Shown: piece by piece, positions 10,036-18,757 of the stretch
How positions within the stretch are numbered: position 1 is the first letter of the stretch
Layout: every line of letters starts with the position of its first letter
Origin: Symsagittifera roscoffensis
Taxonomy: Eukaryota; Xenacoelomorpha; Acoela; Convolutidae
Assembly (NCBI RefSeq): GCF_963678635.1
Contig: NW_026971093.1
Coordinates: 1-64,000, forward strand
Length of the DNA stretch: 64,000 bases
Reading direction: 5' to 3'
Notes under the pieces: model-generated
Seen by the model: the letters and a program-made list of their open reading frames with translations, nothing else
Told to the model about the DNA's origin: nothing
Databases searched by the model: none
Made by a program: the position numbers and the translations under genes

Positions 10036-11253
10036 TTGTTAGAAAGAGAAGTGACCAGAGATGACCCCGAGTGGACAGCAGCAGTGGCATCGCTAACAGT
10101 CAGGGAGAAGGTGAAGATCATGCAGTCCAGACGACAACACGAAGAGAACGAGAGGGATTGTAGGACAACAGTTCAGCAACTAGTATCCTCAATACCACAC
10201 GAGGTTTTAACCAGTACTTCGTACGGACGGAAAGAACAGGGGAGCAAGGTGCGAAGGAAAACCATTAACTTTGTGGACCAGGATAAAGAAGGTGAAAAGG
10301 TAGAACGAAATCTGGTGCAAGCTTGTTTGTCCGGGAAGACGAACGATGAGAAGAGCCAGCGAGTACAAGATCAACATCCGGGACAAGGAAGTTTGTCCGG
10401 GGAGTCTGAGATAGATGAAAAAGTTCCTGATGAGAAACAGGACCTGGGGAACAAGGTTTTGTCCGGAGAGTTCAGATGGATGCGAAGACGGCACAGACCT
10501 GATCTGGAGGAGGGTGCAGACTCCATCACAACCTCTTCAACAGATGACAATTCCCGAAACTCAGGAATTGACACCTATTCAGACAGGAACTCGAGCGCGG
10601 GATCAGAACTGTCCGAAATAGCGTTCCACACAGTACTAGTGGAAACTCGTGCAAGGGATATGGACAGAGAGGTGCACCAGGATCCTGACAGTGATCGCTA
10701 CCTCATACCAAGCGAAAGAGTCTTTGACAACGCAGCGGATGATTTGGAAACAATAGCGGTATCGAAACGTTCGATAAGTCTGTTGCCACAAAAAGAGGTA
10801 GTCAGGACTGATCTTCAGCCGTTCAAACAAGAATCACAGCCGTTGGCGAAGATTTGGTGCGTTAAGATGGAGGAAGACAAAAACCAGCCCAATGAGCTGA
10901 ATAGTCAGATGAGGGTCATGAAGACGTACTTGAAGGCGAGATACAGACTCTCGGATCTTCTAAGGTCGCAGAGAAATGATCGCATGACAAGCAACCTGAA
11001 AAGGTGGATCGAGAATGGTTCTCCGGATAAAGGAGACCTCGAGGAAGACAGTTACCGTATCCTGAGACAGTATTTCATGCAGAAAGAGGGAAGGTTATAC
11101 TTGAACAAGGACGGGTTTGTGGCTTGCAAGAGAACAGATGAGGACAAAGTCCTATACAAGTTTAACGCGATAGTGTTGCCGCAACTCTATCAGACAGAAC
11201 TCTTCTTCAGGTCGCATGATCAGATGGGCCATCAGGGGATCGACAAAGTGTAA
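10036..11253 (+). pseudogene. pol: Element A Pol linker and integrase zinc-domain start
   Basis: About 400 codons between RNase H and the integrase core. The first 270 residues are polar, acidic and repetitive: a phrase close to CLSGK/SLSGE/VLSGE recurs about every 20 residues near 10325-10465, suggesting an internally duplicated spacer. The last part (about 10980-11250) is more ordered and ends in HDQMGHQGIDK (about 11214-11247), the two histidines that begin the HHCC zinc domain of retroviral-type integrases. The cysteine pair follows at about 11318. A spacer this long in Pol is unusual and adds to the large size of the element. Confidence 0.65.
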
Positions 11254-11276
11254 CAGAGGATCCTGAAGCGCTTTGA

Positions 11277-12330
11277 GTGACCTGGAATGAAAAAGGATGC
11301 GAGAAGTGGGTAACAGCATGTCTGTCATGCCAACTGGTCCAGGATCCGAGGAAATTGCGATTTCCCTTGCAATCGATCGAGTCGTCTGAATTCAACGAGG
11401 TGGTGCAGATAGATCACCAAAAGATATGCATGACAGACAGTGGTTATAACCAGGTATTGGTCATGATAGATCATTTCACGAAAAATGCAGAGGCCGTGCC
11501 CTGCATAACTGCCTCGGCGGAAGAGACGTGCGACCACCTGATCAATACGTGGACAGCGAGACACGGTTGTCCGATGACGTTTCAATCGGATAACGGAACA
11601 GCTTTCGTAGGAGAACTCACGAACGAGCTAGTGAGACGATCGCAAGTTGCTCAAGCTCAGTCCACGACATACCATCCACAGACAAATGGCTTAGTGGAAA
11701 GGCAGAATCGAACGTTAGTTTCGATGCTGAGGGTATATTGTTCCAAGTACATGACCGATTGGGACAGATATTTTCCACAGGTGATGGGAGCTTACAATAG
11801 CACACAACATTCCACCAACGGAGTCAGCCCACATATGATGCTGACAGGGCACGATAAGTCTTTGCCCTTGACTTTCTTCTACCCAGAGTATGAGGGGAAG
11901 AAGACGTCACCACAGGTCTATGTGAGGGATGTACTTAGACGTCAGCAAGAGTTGAACGACTTGTGTAGACAAAATACTCAGCAAGCACAGGCAAGGTAGA
12001 GGAAAAGATTTGACAAGAAAGCAGCTGGTGCAAAAGCTTACTCGGTAGGAGATTACGTATGGGTATTTCAAAACGTCATACCACCGAAAGGAACAAAACA
12101 GCTTCTAAAAAAGTGGAGGGGACCCTTCATGATTACGGAAGTGCACCAGGAGGGAGACGCTTTTATAGACCGAGAACTGGCCGAGCCGCTCATTACGAAA
12201 ACATTAAGCCACACAATCCATCGACAGAAGACTGGTGTATACCTGCAGACATGGAAGAAGGGGATTATCTAATGATGGATCCTGCTTGTGAGATCAATGA
12301 TACTAAAGAACGATGGAAATGAGGTGATAG
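11277..12330 (+). pseudogene. pol: Element A integrase region
   Basis: Carries the C-x2-C half of the zinc domain (CLSCQ, about 11318), then the DDE core: QIDHQK (about 11407), FQSDNGTAFVG (about 11580) and TNGLVERQNR (about 11685), with the SPHMMLTG stretch common after the core. Near 12105-12150 lies KWRGPFMITEV, a GPY/F-type C-terminal module typical of one large branch of Ty3/gypsy elements. The enzyme inserts the DNA copy into the host chromosome. It is followed by an acidic tail to about 12632. The region is broken. Confidence 0.92.
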
Positions 12331-12332
12331 AG

Positions 12333-12632
12333 GAAGGAACGAGTACACCACTGGACCTGGACCCAAATGACTTGATTGTAGCGGAGGATGAAATTTTACC
12401 CTATGCAGAGGAGGACTGGCAGGACCCTGAACAAAGGGAGGTTCCTAAGAACTTGGAACCGGATCTTCTGTTCACGATACAGACTCGTCAGAATGACAGG
12501 ACAAGAACCAGGAAGAAATACAACCCTTACGGCGACGATTTTGTAGTGGACAGGTTAGACCTAAAGAAGATAGGGGAAGAAGTATTGGGTCTAGAGGAAA
12601 TAACTGTGTCACAGGACATTGACGACGATTGA
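12333..12632 (+). pseudogene. Acidic tail after integrase
   Basis: An acid-rich stretch of about 100 codons with phrases such as NDLIVAEDEILPYAEEDW and RTRKKYNPYGDDFVVDRLDL. I recognise no domain. The composition resembles the polar spacers elsewhere in this element. It may be the end of Pol or a linker leading into the macro-domain frame, which overlaps its last bases. Confidence 0.4.
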
Positions 12633-13560
12633 TGATCACGACGATGAGTGGGTCGATGACCGGTCGAAATCCGAGGTAGAATTCGACGACGAGCAACAGC
12701 AGTCATATGAACAAGACTTGACGAATCTGCGTGTCTTGGAATGGCTGAACGAAATGACGTCGGACCCAAAGGAGACCAGTGTCACGATTCAAGAAGAAGA
12801 TCGTGAAAGCATAAAATACATGAAAACCGGACGAGAAGATCCTTCCTGGGCTGCCCAGGAGGGGCGACTACTCATTCCGGCTTCCAATCTCGATTTGATA
12901 CCCGGTATGCGATCGTTGGGGACGTCGATGGATATTTTTATCCGGGGAGTGGGGGTAGGACATACCCACACTGAAAACTTGATAATGAAACAATTCAGAA
13001 GAGCCAGAGAGACAGGAGACTTAGAAGCAGAAACAGGCAAAAAACCTAAGAAACCTGACATAGGGAGGGTAGTTGAGTCATATTTTAACTTACCAAATGA
13101 ATATTCAAGTAGCATAATACTAACAGACAGTGATTTCATACTCACAAATAGAACATGTGCGATAGCAATCACAGCAGACATGAGTTTTAGGACAGCGTTA
13201 GCGGCAGATTTTAAGAGAGATTATAAAAACATAGAATTTCTTTGGAAGCAAAGACCAGGAGTAGAGTGCATAGCGTCCTTGCCTCCGGTGGCGTCACAGA
13301 TACCGGGAAAATACCTATGCTTCTTGGTGACAAGGGCGACGGAGAAGCGGCACGTAGACCCGGAAAACCTAGTCTTGTCCTTAACGAGATTGAGAGACTT
13401 CCTCGTGGAGAGGGATGTGAAGGAGCTTTCGCTTCCAGTTTACGACCCGAACAGAGGACGACTGCATCCTCGAGAACTGTACGCGCTCATACATGTAATC
13501 TTCTCTGATACTAATATACAAGTATACTTACATAAGAAATATTACTTAAGTAAAGGCTGA
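12619..13560 (+). CDS. Macro-domain protein (TARG1/OARD1-like) in element A
   Basis: An open frame of about 313 codons whose true start is unclear. The first 150 residues are acidic and polar. Residues about 160-310 align by eye along their whole length with the small macro domains of the TARG1/OARD1 and ALC1 group: IILTDSDF (for the KGDLF strand), CAIAITADMSFRTALAADF (for the AHCISxDxxMGAGIAxxF loop-helix), GKYLCFLVTRATEKRH (for YIYYLITKKRxSHK), LVLSLTRLRDFLVERDVKEL, LSLPVYDPNRGRL (for LSMPRIGCGLDRL) and HVIFSDTNIQVYLH (for EEVFEATDIKITVY). Known members bind ADP-ribose and some remove it from proteins. Whether this copy binds or cleaves anything cannot be told from sequence alone. The position directly after integrase is not standard for gypsy elements. 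Confidence 0.7.
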   Translation: MTTIDDHDDEWVDDRSKSEVEFDDEQQQSYEQDLTNLRVLEWLNEMTSDPKETSVTIQEEDRESIKYMKTGREDPSWAAQEGRLLIPASNLDLIPGMRSLGTSMDIFIRGVGVGHTHTENLIMKQFRRARETGDLEAETGKKPKKPDIGRVVESYFNLPNEYSSSIILTDSDFILTNRTCAIAITADMSFRTALAADFKRDYKNIEFLWKQRPGVECIASLPPVASQIPGKYLCFLVTRATEKRHVDPENLVLSLTRLRDFLVERDVKELSLPVYDPNRGRLHPRELYALIHVIFSDTNIQVYLHKKYYLSKG

Positions 13561-14063
13561 GTTAAGGTGACATGCAAGAGGGTGTCAGACTTAAGTAGGT
13601 AATGTGTGTTATGTTATGTTATGTGTTATGTTAATAAGGTCCTGGGTAAGAAGGAGTTTGTGACCACGAACAACTGAATAACAATCTTAGGAATAGATTC
13701 AAAGTTTGGACTGTCCAATCTTAGGTCGAATTCCAAAAATTTAGAGCCCGATTGATTTTAAAAAATTTTAGATAAATATTTTTTTATCTGACTGTTTTCA
13801 AATAAAATTTAACGAGAAGTTAAGGTGAGACTGACAAGTGTGATATTCGTGACCTCTTTGCTAGATCCTGATTGATCGTTTAATTGCTCACTTGAGTCAT
13901 ATCATAGAATCAAATCAAATCAAACCCGAGAAGAGAATTTGCAACTTCAAGTAGGCTGAATTGATGGACCTGGCAGAGGCATATGTAGGACCGATGATAG
14001 ATGCGATCTATCGTCGGCTAATGGATCGATCGAGACTTCGCTCTGGAGGACCCAGAGGTAGTC
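13561..14063 (+). other. Non-coding gap in element A
   Basis: About 500 bases without a gene. It contains a short TGTTA/TGTTATG microsatellite near 13600-13635 and AT-rich sequence near 13735-13810, then leads into the next reading frame. It could hold a splice acceptor or promoter for the cargo genes, but no clear one stands out. Confidence 0.4.
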
Positions 14064-14828
14064 ATGTTGCTGACCGCCCTGATAAACATCTTGGGGCATG
14101 ACAACCCTGGGGACCGCCCCACGGAAGTCCTATTGATGGCAGCATACGGAGAGAGGGGAGTACTAGACCGCCCGAACATGAGAGTGATGAGGTGGAGAAA
14201 CGGGGCTCTCTCAGGGAGTGACTTGGCGAATGAGCCTGGATTGGGAAGTTCTAGGACTTATCAACCAGGTGAAATGCCTTTGCCCTCCAAGGCCAAGCCT
14301 GGGCTGACGAGAATGCATCGAGAAATGAACAGCGAGGCTGCCTCGTCTAGTTTACCACTGAGAATAGCTGTGTCGAAGAGGGCGAAAGTAGAACAAGGGG
14401 TTCAAACGAACCAAACCATGCAAGATCTAGATGGGATGAAGAATGAGCTTGAAAGGACCAGGAAGGAGCTGGATGAAGTGACCAAGCCCATGCTCATTGC
14501 GGAGGACGACAGAGACATGTGGAAGAGATTGTTTGAAGACTGCAACAAAAAGCAGGGTGAAGAAATTGAGCGCTTGAGGCGGGACTACAAGGAGCGATCG
14601 GAACGGGCGGTATTGACTAAAGCCGTGGAAAAAGCGATACCTGCAAGGAGTATTCCTCGTGGGCAGTCCCCGCGTGGAACAAACGGTGAGGAAGCTGATA
14701 GAGACAGCTGGACGACGTGTCGCCAACAAGAATGCGCCAGGTTCCGGGGTGACTGCACCCTATGGAACGATCGACGATACGGGAAGAGTACGACTCTCCC
14801 AAAGCGTGATGACCAGACAGGGAGTTAG
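14064..14828 (+). CDS. Coiled-coil protein, element A cargo
   Basis: An open frame of 254 codons starting at the ATG at 14064. The first 100 residues show no known domain. Residues about 120-190 (MKNELERTRKELDE, EEIERLRRDYKERSERAV) are strongly helical with heptad spacing, so a coiled coil is likely. The end is basic and overlaps the start of the SGNH hydrolase region. A coiled coil placed just before a hydrolase could serve for oligomerisation. This ORF1-like arrangement (coiled coil plus SGNH esterase) recalls the first ORF of some CR1-type LINEs, but that is an analogy only. Confidence 0.5.
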   Translation: MLLTALINILGHDNPGDRPTEVLLMAAYGERGVLDRPNMRVMRWRNGALSGSDLANEPGLGSSRTYQPGEMPLPSKAKPGLTRMHREMNSEAASSSLPLRIAVSKRAKVEQGVQTNQTMQDLDGMKNELERTRKELDEVTKPMLIAEDDRDMWKRLFEDCNKKQGEEIERLRRDYKERSERAVLTKAVEKAIPARSIPRGQSPRGTNGEEADRDSWTTCRQQECARFRGDCTLWNDRRYGKSTTLPKRDDQTGS

Positions 14829-15570
14829 CGACACAACGCCACCAATGGGGAGCTCTAAAGTCCCAGAGAGGAAGATACGAAAGATGCCGGCGAAGAAAGT
14901 GTCACGTGTAATAGATGTACAGAAGAACAATCAGTTGAAGTATAACTTCACAGGAGTTCCAGAGGCGGATTCGAGAGCTTGCTTTAATCGAGCGACCTGG
15001 AACCCGGCAGTGAACCTGCAGCAACCACCGCTAGGAACATCGCATCTGATACTGGGAGATAGCTTAGTCAGAGTACTCTCGAGCTTGAGGACTTCTTGGG
15101 TCACCACGGTGATGGCCTTCGGAGGCGCGACCATAGCCCCTTTATTTCGGATGGTGAAGTTGATGAACCCAGGGAGAATCCCTAATGTAATGATCCTAGT
15201 TGGAACAAATAACATCTCGAGAAGCTCGGATGAGGAGGAAGCACTATGGGAATCAATGATGGTGAGCTTGTTCACTACTCTCTGGTAGAAGTTCAACTGC
15301 GCGGTACTGACCGTTTGCACTGTGCCAATGAATGCAAGGAGTTTAACTGCAACAGGGAGAAGGCACAACAAAGTAGTAGTCAGGTGGAACAACATCCTAA
15401 GGAATCTCGCAAGTCGGAATGCCGGAAGGATGATCCTCATGGAAATCGAACATGAGTTGAGAGCAATGGATCACGCCAGGCTGACTACGGACGGCATTCA
15501 CTTCGATAATATAGAAGGACAGGTTTGGCTGAACAGAGTCTTCCAAGAGCGATTGGATGAGTTGGAAGTA
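14659..15570 (+). pseudogene. SGNH (GDSL-type) hydrolase region, element A cargo
   Basis: The region shows the ordered blocks of SGNH hydrolases. Block I is LILGDSLVRVL with the nucleophile serine (GDS at 15055-15063). A glycine-rich AFGGAT follows (about 15118). Block III is MILVGTNNISRS (GTNN at 15202-15213). Block V is TTDGIHFDN with D-x-x-H (15490-15501). Known members are esterases, lipases or acetylhydrolases. Such domains occur in the first ORFs of some LINE retrotransposons but are not a standard part of Ty3/gypsy elements. A diverged fragment with the same order of blocks lies at 27447-27730 on the minus strand, so the domain belongs to this element group and is not a chance capture in one copy. 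Confidence 0.72.
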
Positions 15571-17499
15571 GAACTCTTTGACACAGGAGTGCTAAAGGAG
15601 GAGGGAGCATTGAACGAACCTGTGATTACCACCTTTGTGCCTCCTAGCCTAGAAACACGCTTGGGGACGGTCCCGGCCGTGACGAACTATAGACAGCAGA
15701 GCTCTAGCCAACCAGGTCAAAGAACAGACGTTCAAGATTGGTTGGGAGAAGCGCCAATGAGGAGGACCATTAATCCTAGGAGACGATTAGGGCCTATCAA
15801 CCCGAGGGAGGAGACTTCCAGCACCTCTAGATCGGACACGAGGTCGGAGACGACAAGGACCAGTCGAGAGGAAAGACGCCCCAACAGGAGTTCTCTAATG
15901 TGGTCGAGGCCAATACCTTCTCCATGGCACATATATAAAGATGACCTGATGAAACCGAACCTTCAGACGGGGAGCTTCGCAGCGGATGCCATGAGGATGC
16001 TCAACGGAGCAAGGTTATCAGTCAGCGGATTGTACTTGATAACAGGAGTGGACTGGTTGATAGCGGCTGGCATAAACTTCATCTCTACAACTGCTTTGAG
16101 GTTTGCTGACCTTGAGGGACTGCCCTCTAATAACACAATGGGACCAGTGAACGCCCGACCGTTAAAAGACGTAAAACTGAATCACGATGAGGGGAATCGA
16201 GAAGAGAGACCTAGAAGATTTCTGATAACAAGGGCGCCGATTGGACAACATGTGAAGATGTTCAGGCAGTTGAACACAACCCCAGGTCATATGAAAGAAA
16301 GAGTGTACCCGAAGCAAGTGAATCAGGAACGTGATGCCCAAAGATACGGCGAATTGAAAGCGATAAAGAAAGATGAGACCATCTTCGCCGCGTACGACAA
16401 AGCAGAAATGAGTGAGGCCAAGATAATGATAGTAGCGAATTCAGAGTTCGTACACACTTCCAAGTCCCTGTTTTGGCCGAACGTCATTATGTTGGCAGCG
16501 GTCGATTTAGACCTATTGCAATCCGTGTCAATGGCTATCGGAGTGCAAAGACAGACGGATATGAACCCAATCACGATCGTGTTTGCTGGCATCAACGACC
16601 ATTTACACAGTAGAGGTTTCCTGAGCAAACTCAGAGAGCCTACAACGGCAGAAAATGCCGTATGGCCAGCAATAAAAGACATCCTCGAGTCAATGGGTGA
16701 AGTGGTGGATGCGACGAAAGAGGGGTCCTTCACCAAGACGACACCGAGAGTAGTGTTCGCGCTATCTCCCGGGTATGCACATCTCCCGGATGGACTGAAA
16801 TTCGTTTATGCGATCGTGGCCTTGCTTTCGGAAGGGAAATATGATGTAATCATATCGGCCCCAAATCGCATGATACAGATGGAGAACCTGAGACCACTCA
16901 GAGCTGAGCTACCTGCGGTGTGGTCGGATATCTCAAACGCATTGAGAGAATTCGAGGACCATGCGCTACACATGCTGTTGCTGGACGAGGTGCTGGGGTT
17001 GGAACTGTCCAACTTCAGTCGACAGCTCAAATTGATACCGGGAATAGGCGACGACCATCGAGTGATCATAGCGATGTCGAGCGACTTATGGTTCCGAGGA
17101 ATGGAAGCAGCAGGAGAAAGAGAGAAAACGAAAAAATCCCAGGAGACTGGATCTCACTTGGAGGCAATGGTTTTGAGAACCAAACCAGAGGCTAATCAGT
17201 GGCTACATCTAACTCCTCGAGTAGCGGCATTGGGGGCGGATGCTTTTGAGCAAGGCCCAGTAATGATCAAGAAGATCCATGCCTACTTGTTAAAGGAGGT
17301 GAACCTGGCGGAGAATGCTGGAGAAAAGACAGCCGAATTGGTAAACAGAGTGTGCCAAGTTACCCTGGAAATTTTCTGGACTGAGAAGGTGAAGGGAGAA
17401 GAAGGTTTGAACGGACTGATAGCATGCTGGAAGGGCTGGGAGCCGGATGGACCGCGTCCTTCTTGGCAAAAGTCTACCCAAAACTCTCTCGATACTTGA
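15322..17499 (+). CDS. Large cargo protein with a G-I-N-D alpha/beta domain
   Basis: An open frame of about 725 codons. Its start contains block V of the SGNH hydrolase region. A disordered arginine- and serine-rich linker follows (about residues 110-200, through 15920). Residues about 205-600 form a second, well-ordered region: AKIMIVANSEFVH, then NPITIVFAGINDHLHSRG and DDHRVIIAMSSDLWFRGM, with predicted strands and helices alternating. The FAGINDH stretch is like the GxND block of SGNH hydrolases, so this may be a second, much diverged domain of that fold. I recognise no named family. The frame ends shortly after a helical region and overlaps the next frame. Confidence 0.5.
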   Translation: MPMNARSLTATGRRHNKVVVRWNNILRNLASRNAGRMILMEIEHELRAMDHARLTTDGIHFDNIEGQVWLNRVFQERLDELEVELFDTGVLKEEGALNEPVITTFVPPSLETRLGTVPAVTNYRQQSSSQPGQRTDVQDWLGEAPMRRTINPRRRLGPINPREETSSTSRSDTRSETTRTSREERRPNRSSLMWSRPIPSPWHIYKDDLMKPNLQTGSFAADAMRMLNGARLSVSGLYLITGVDWLIAAGINFISTTALRFADLEGLPSNNTMGPVNARPLKDVKLNHDEGNREERPRRFLITRAPIGQHVKMFRQLNTTPGHMKERVYPKQVNQERDAQRYGELKAIKKDETIFAAYDKAEMSEAKIMIVANSEFVHTSKSLFWPNVIMLAAVDLDLLQSVSMAIGVQRQTDMNPITIVFAGINDHLHSRGFLSKLREPTTAENAVWPAIKDILESMGEVVDATKEGSFTKTTPRVVFALSPGYAHLPDGLKFVYAIVALLSEGKYDVIISAPNRMIQMENLRPLRAELPAVWSDISNALREFEDHALHMLLLDEVLGLELSNFSRQLKLIPGIGDDHRVIIAMSSDLWFRGMEAAGEREKTKKSQETGSHLEAMVLRTKPEANQWLHLTPRVAALGADAFEQGPVMIKKIHAYLLKEVNLAENAGEKTAELVNRVCQVTLEIFWTEKVKGEEGLNGLIACWKGWEPDGPRPSWQKSTQNSLDT

Positions 17500-18260
17500 T
17501 AAAAGAATTCCTCCAAGCAGTAGTGGAAGTGTCGATTGTGGAACTACTAGCCTTGTTCGTGACGTTTGGAGCAGACAGCTTCGTGAAGGGACCGGTGATG
17601 CTACTCACCGAAGGAATCCAGAACTTGCGGTTACATGGGCTTCTAACATTGATTGCGATTACCCATGAAAAGTTGGGAGGACTAACGGAACTGACACGTT
17701 ACTCGGAACAGATGATAGGGGATGTTAAGAAATTCGATGTGAAGAAAGCCACAGATTCGTGGAATAAGATAAGAGATCTGAGACACACTCTTATCCAGTA
17801 TCTCTTGCAGCAAAATCGCTTTGGAACGGGAGAGGATGAGAGGGAGGAAGACGTGAGACGACATGTTGGGGGCATGCCCCTACTAACTGATCTAAGCTTG
17901 GCTATGAGGACCGATCCCTTAGCGTCGATCAGGGTAGCCACAGAGTTTGTGACAGTGATTTATGGGCCAGCAGTCACGTTTGCATTCCCTGATGTCAAGG
18001 TGGAGGCATACAGGAGGTCGGTGCTGCACCTGAACCTCATATCAGCAGTGGAAGGTAGTGCGCTGAACTGGTGTGAGCAGCACGTTTTGCGGGAGCTCAT
18101 GAGCGAAGATCTTTTATTTGCGAAGATATCAGAACCAGAAATGACAGTCATCAACTTCGGCTGTGAAGAAAACAAAGTGGTCCATGGAGAGGAGGAAGAT
18201 AAATCGGCCGGCATACTGAGCATACCAAAAGTCCCTGAATGGGCCGAGACGGAAAAATAA
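17424..18260 (+). CDS. Unrecognised cargo protein, element A
   Basis: An open frame of about 278 codons overlapping the end of the preceding frame. It looks mainly helical, with hydrophobic stretches (ELLALFVTFGADSFVKGP) that repeat a phrase also seen near the end of the previous frame (RVAALGADAFEQGPVMIKK). This suggests that the two are related by internal duplication: both contain a GAD-S/A-F-x-x-GPVM core followed by helices. No known domain is visible. The C-terminus is acidic. Confidence 0.42.
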   Translation: MLEGLGAGWTASFLAKVYPKLSRYLIKEFLQAVVEVSIVELLALFVTFGADSFVKGPVMLLTEGIQNLRLHGLLTLIAITHEKLGGLTELTRYSEQMIGDVKKFDVKKATDSWNKIRDLRHTLIQYLLQQNRFGTGEDEREEDVRRHVGGMPLLTDLSLAMRTDPLASIRVATEFVTVIYGPAVTFAFPDVKVEAYRRSVLHLNLISAVEGSALNWCEQHVLRELMSEDLLFAKISEPEMTVINFGCEENKVVHGEEEDKSAGILSIPKVPEWAETEK

Positions 18261-18297
18261 GGACCCTCAAGCTCGAAAAAAGATACATCAGAAGGAG

Positions 18298-18692
18298 ATG
18301 ATGGGCAGGGAGGAAGCCGTCAAACGGAGAAACCCATGCAACAAGGTGACAATCAAGCAGATAGGGAAGACGACAAGGCATCGACAGGAGGAATATCCAG
18401 CCTGGATTTCAATTTCCTCAGTGACTTTGAGAATAATGCGGATACGTTGGAAGCGGCTGAGCCAGCAGACGAAGGCACTTCGACACTGGAACCTCCATCG
18501 GCCTTTACCGAAATGAAACGGAATTTGCCGGAGAGCAGCTCGCCGGGCAATTCAAAAGATAACGAACAAAGACTCCTCATGGAATCATCGAGGAGAAGAA
18601 GAATAGAAGGCGCTGCCAGAGTACCTTTCTTGGGAACGTTACCCGAGGAAGAGTGGGAAGTGCACCACAGAGACCATGAGAATAGGATGTGA
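18298..18692 (+). CDS. Unrecognised acidic cargo protein, conserved in element B
   Basis: Short open frames here encode an acidic protein whose end, RLLMESSRRRRIEG followed by ARVPFLGTLPEEEW, is clearly matched in element B at 30369-31001 on the minus strand (KLLHESPRRRRIGE, MRVSFLSKLPEAEW). The preceding 70 residues are acidic in both elements. The strongly basic RRRR next to a hydrophobic PFLGTLP stretch is the conserved core. Function unknown. Confidence 0.5.
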
Positions 18693-18757
18693 TGTAAATT
18701 GGACAGAGTGGCGTTTAAGGAAGAAGTCTGGACAAACTTGATGAGTGTGAAGGGAGA

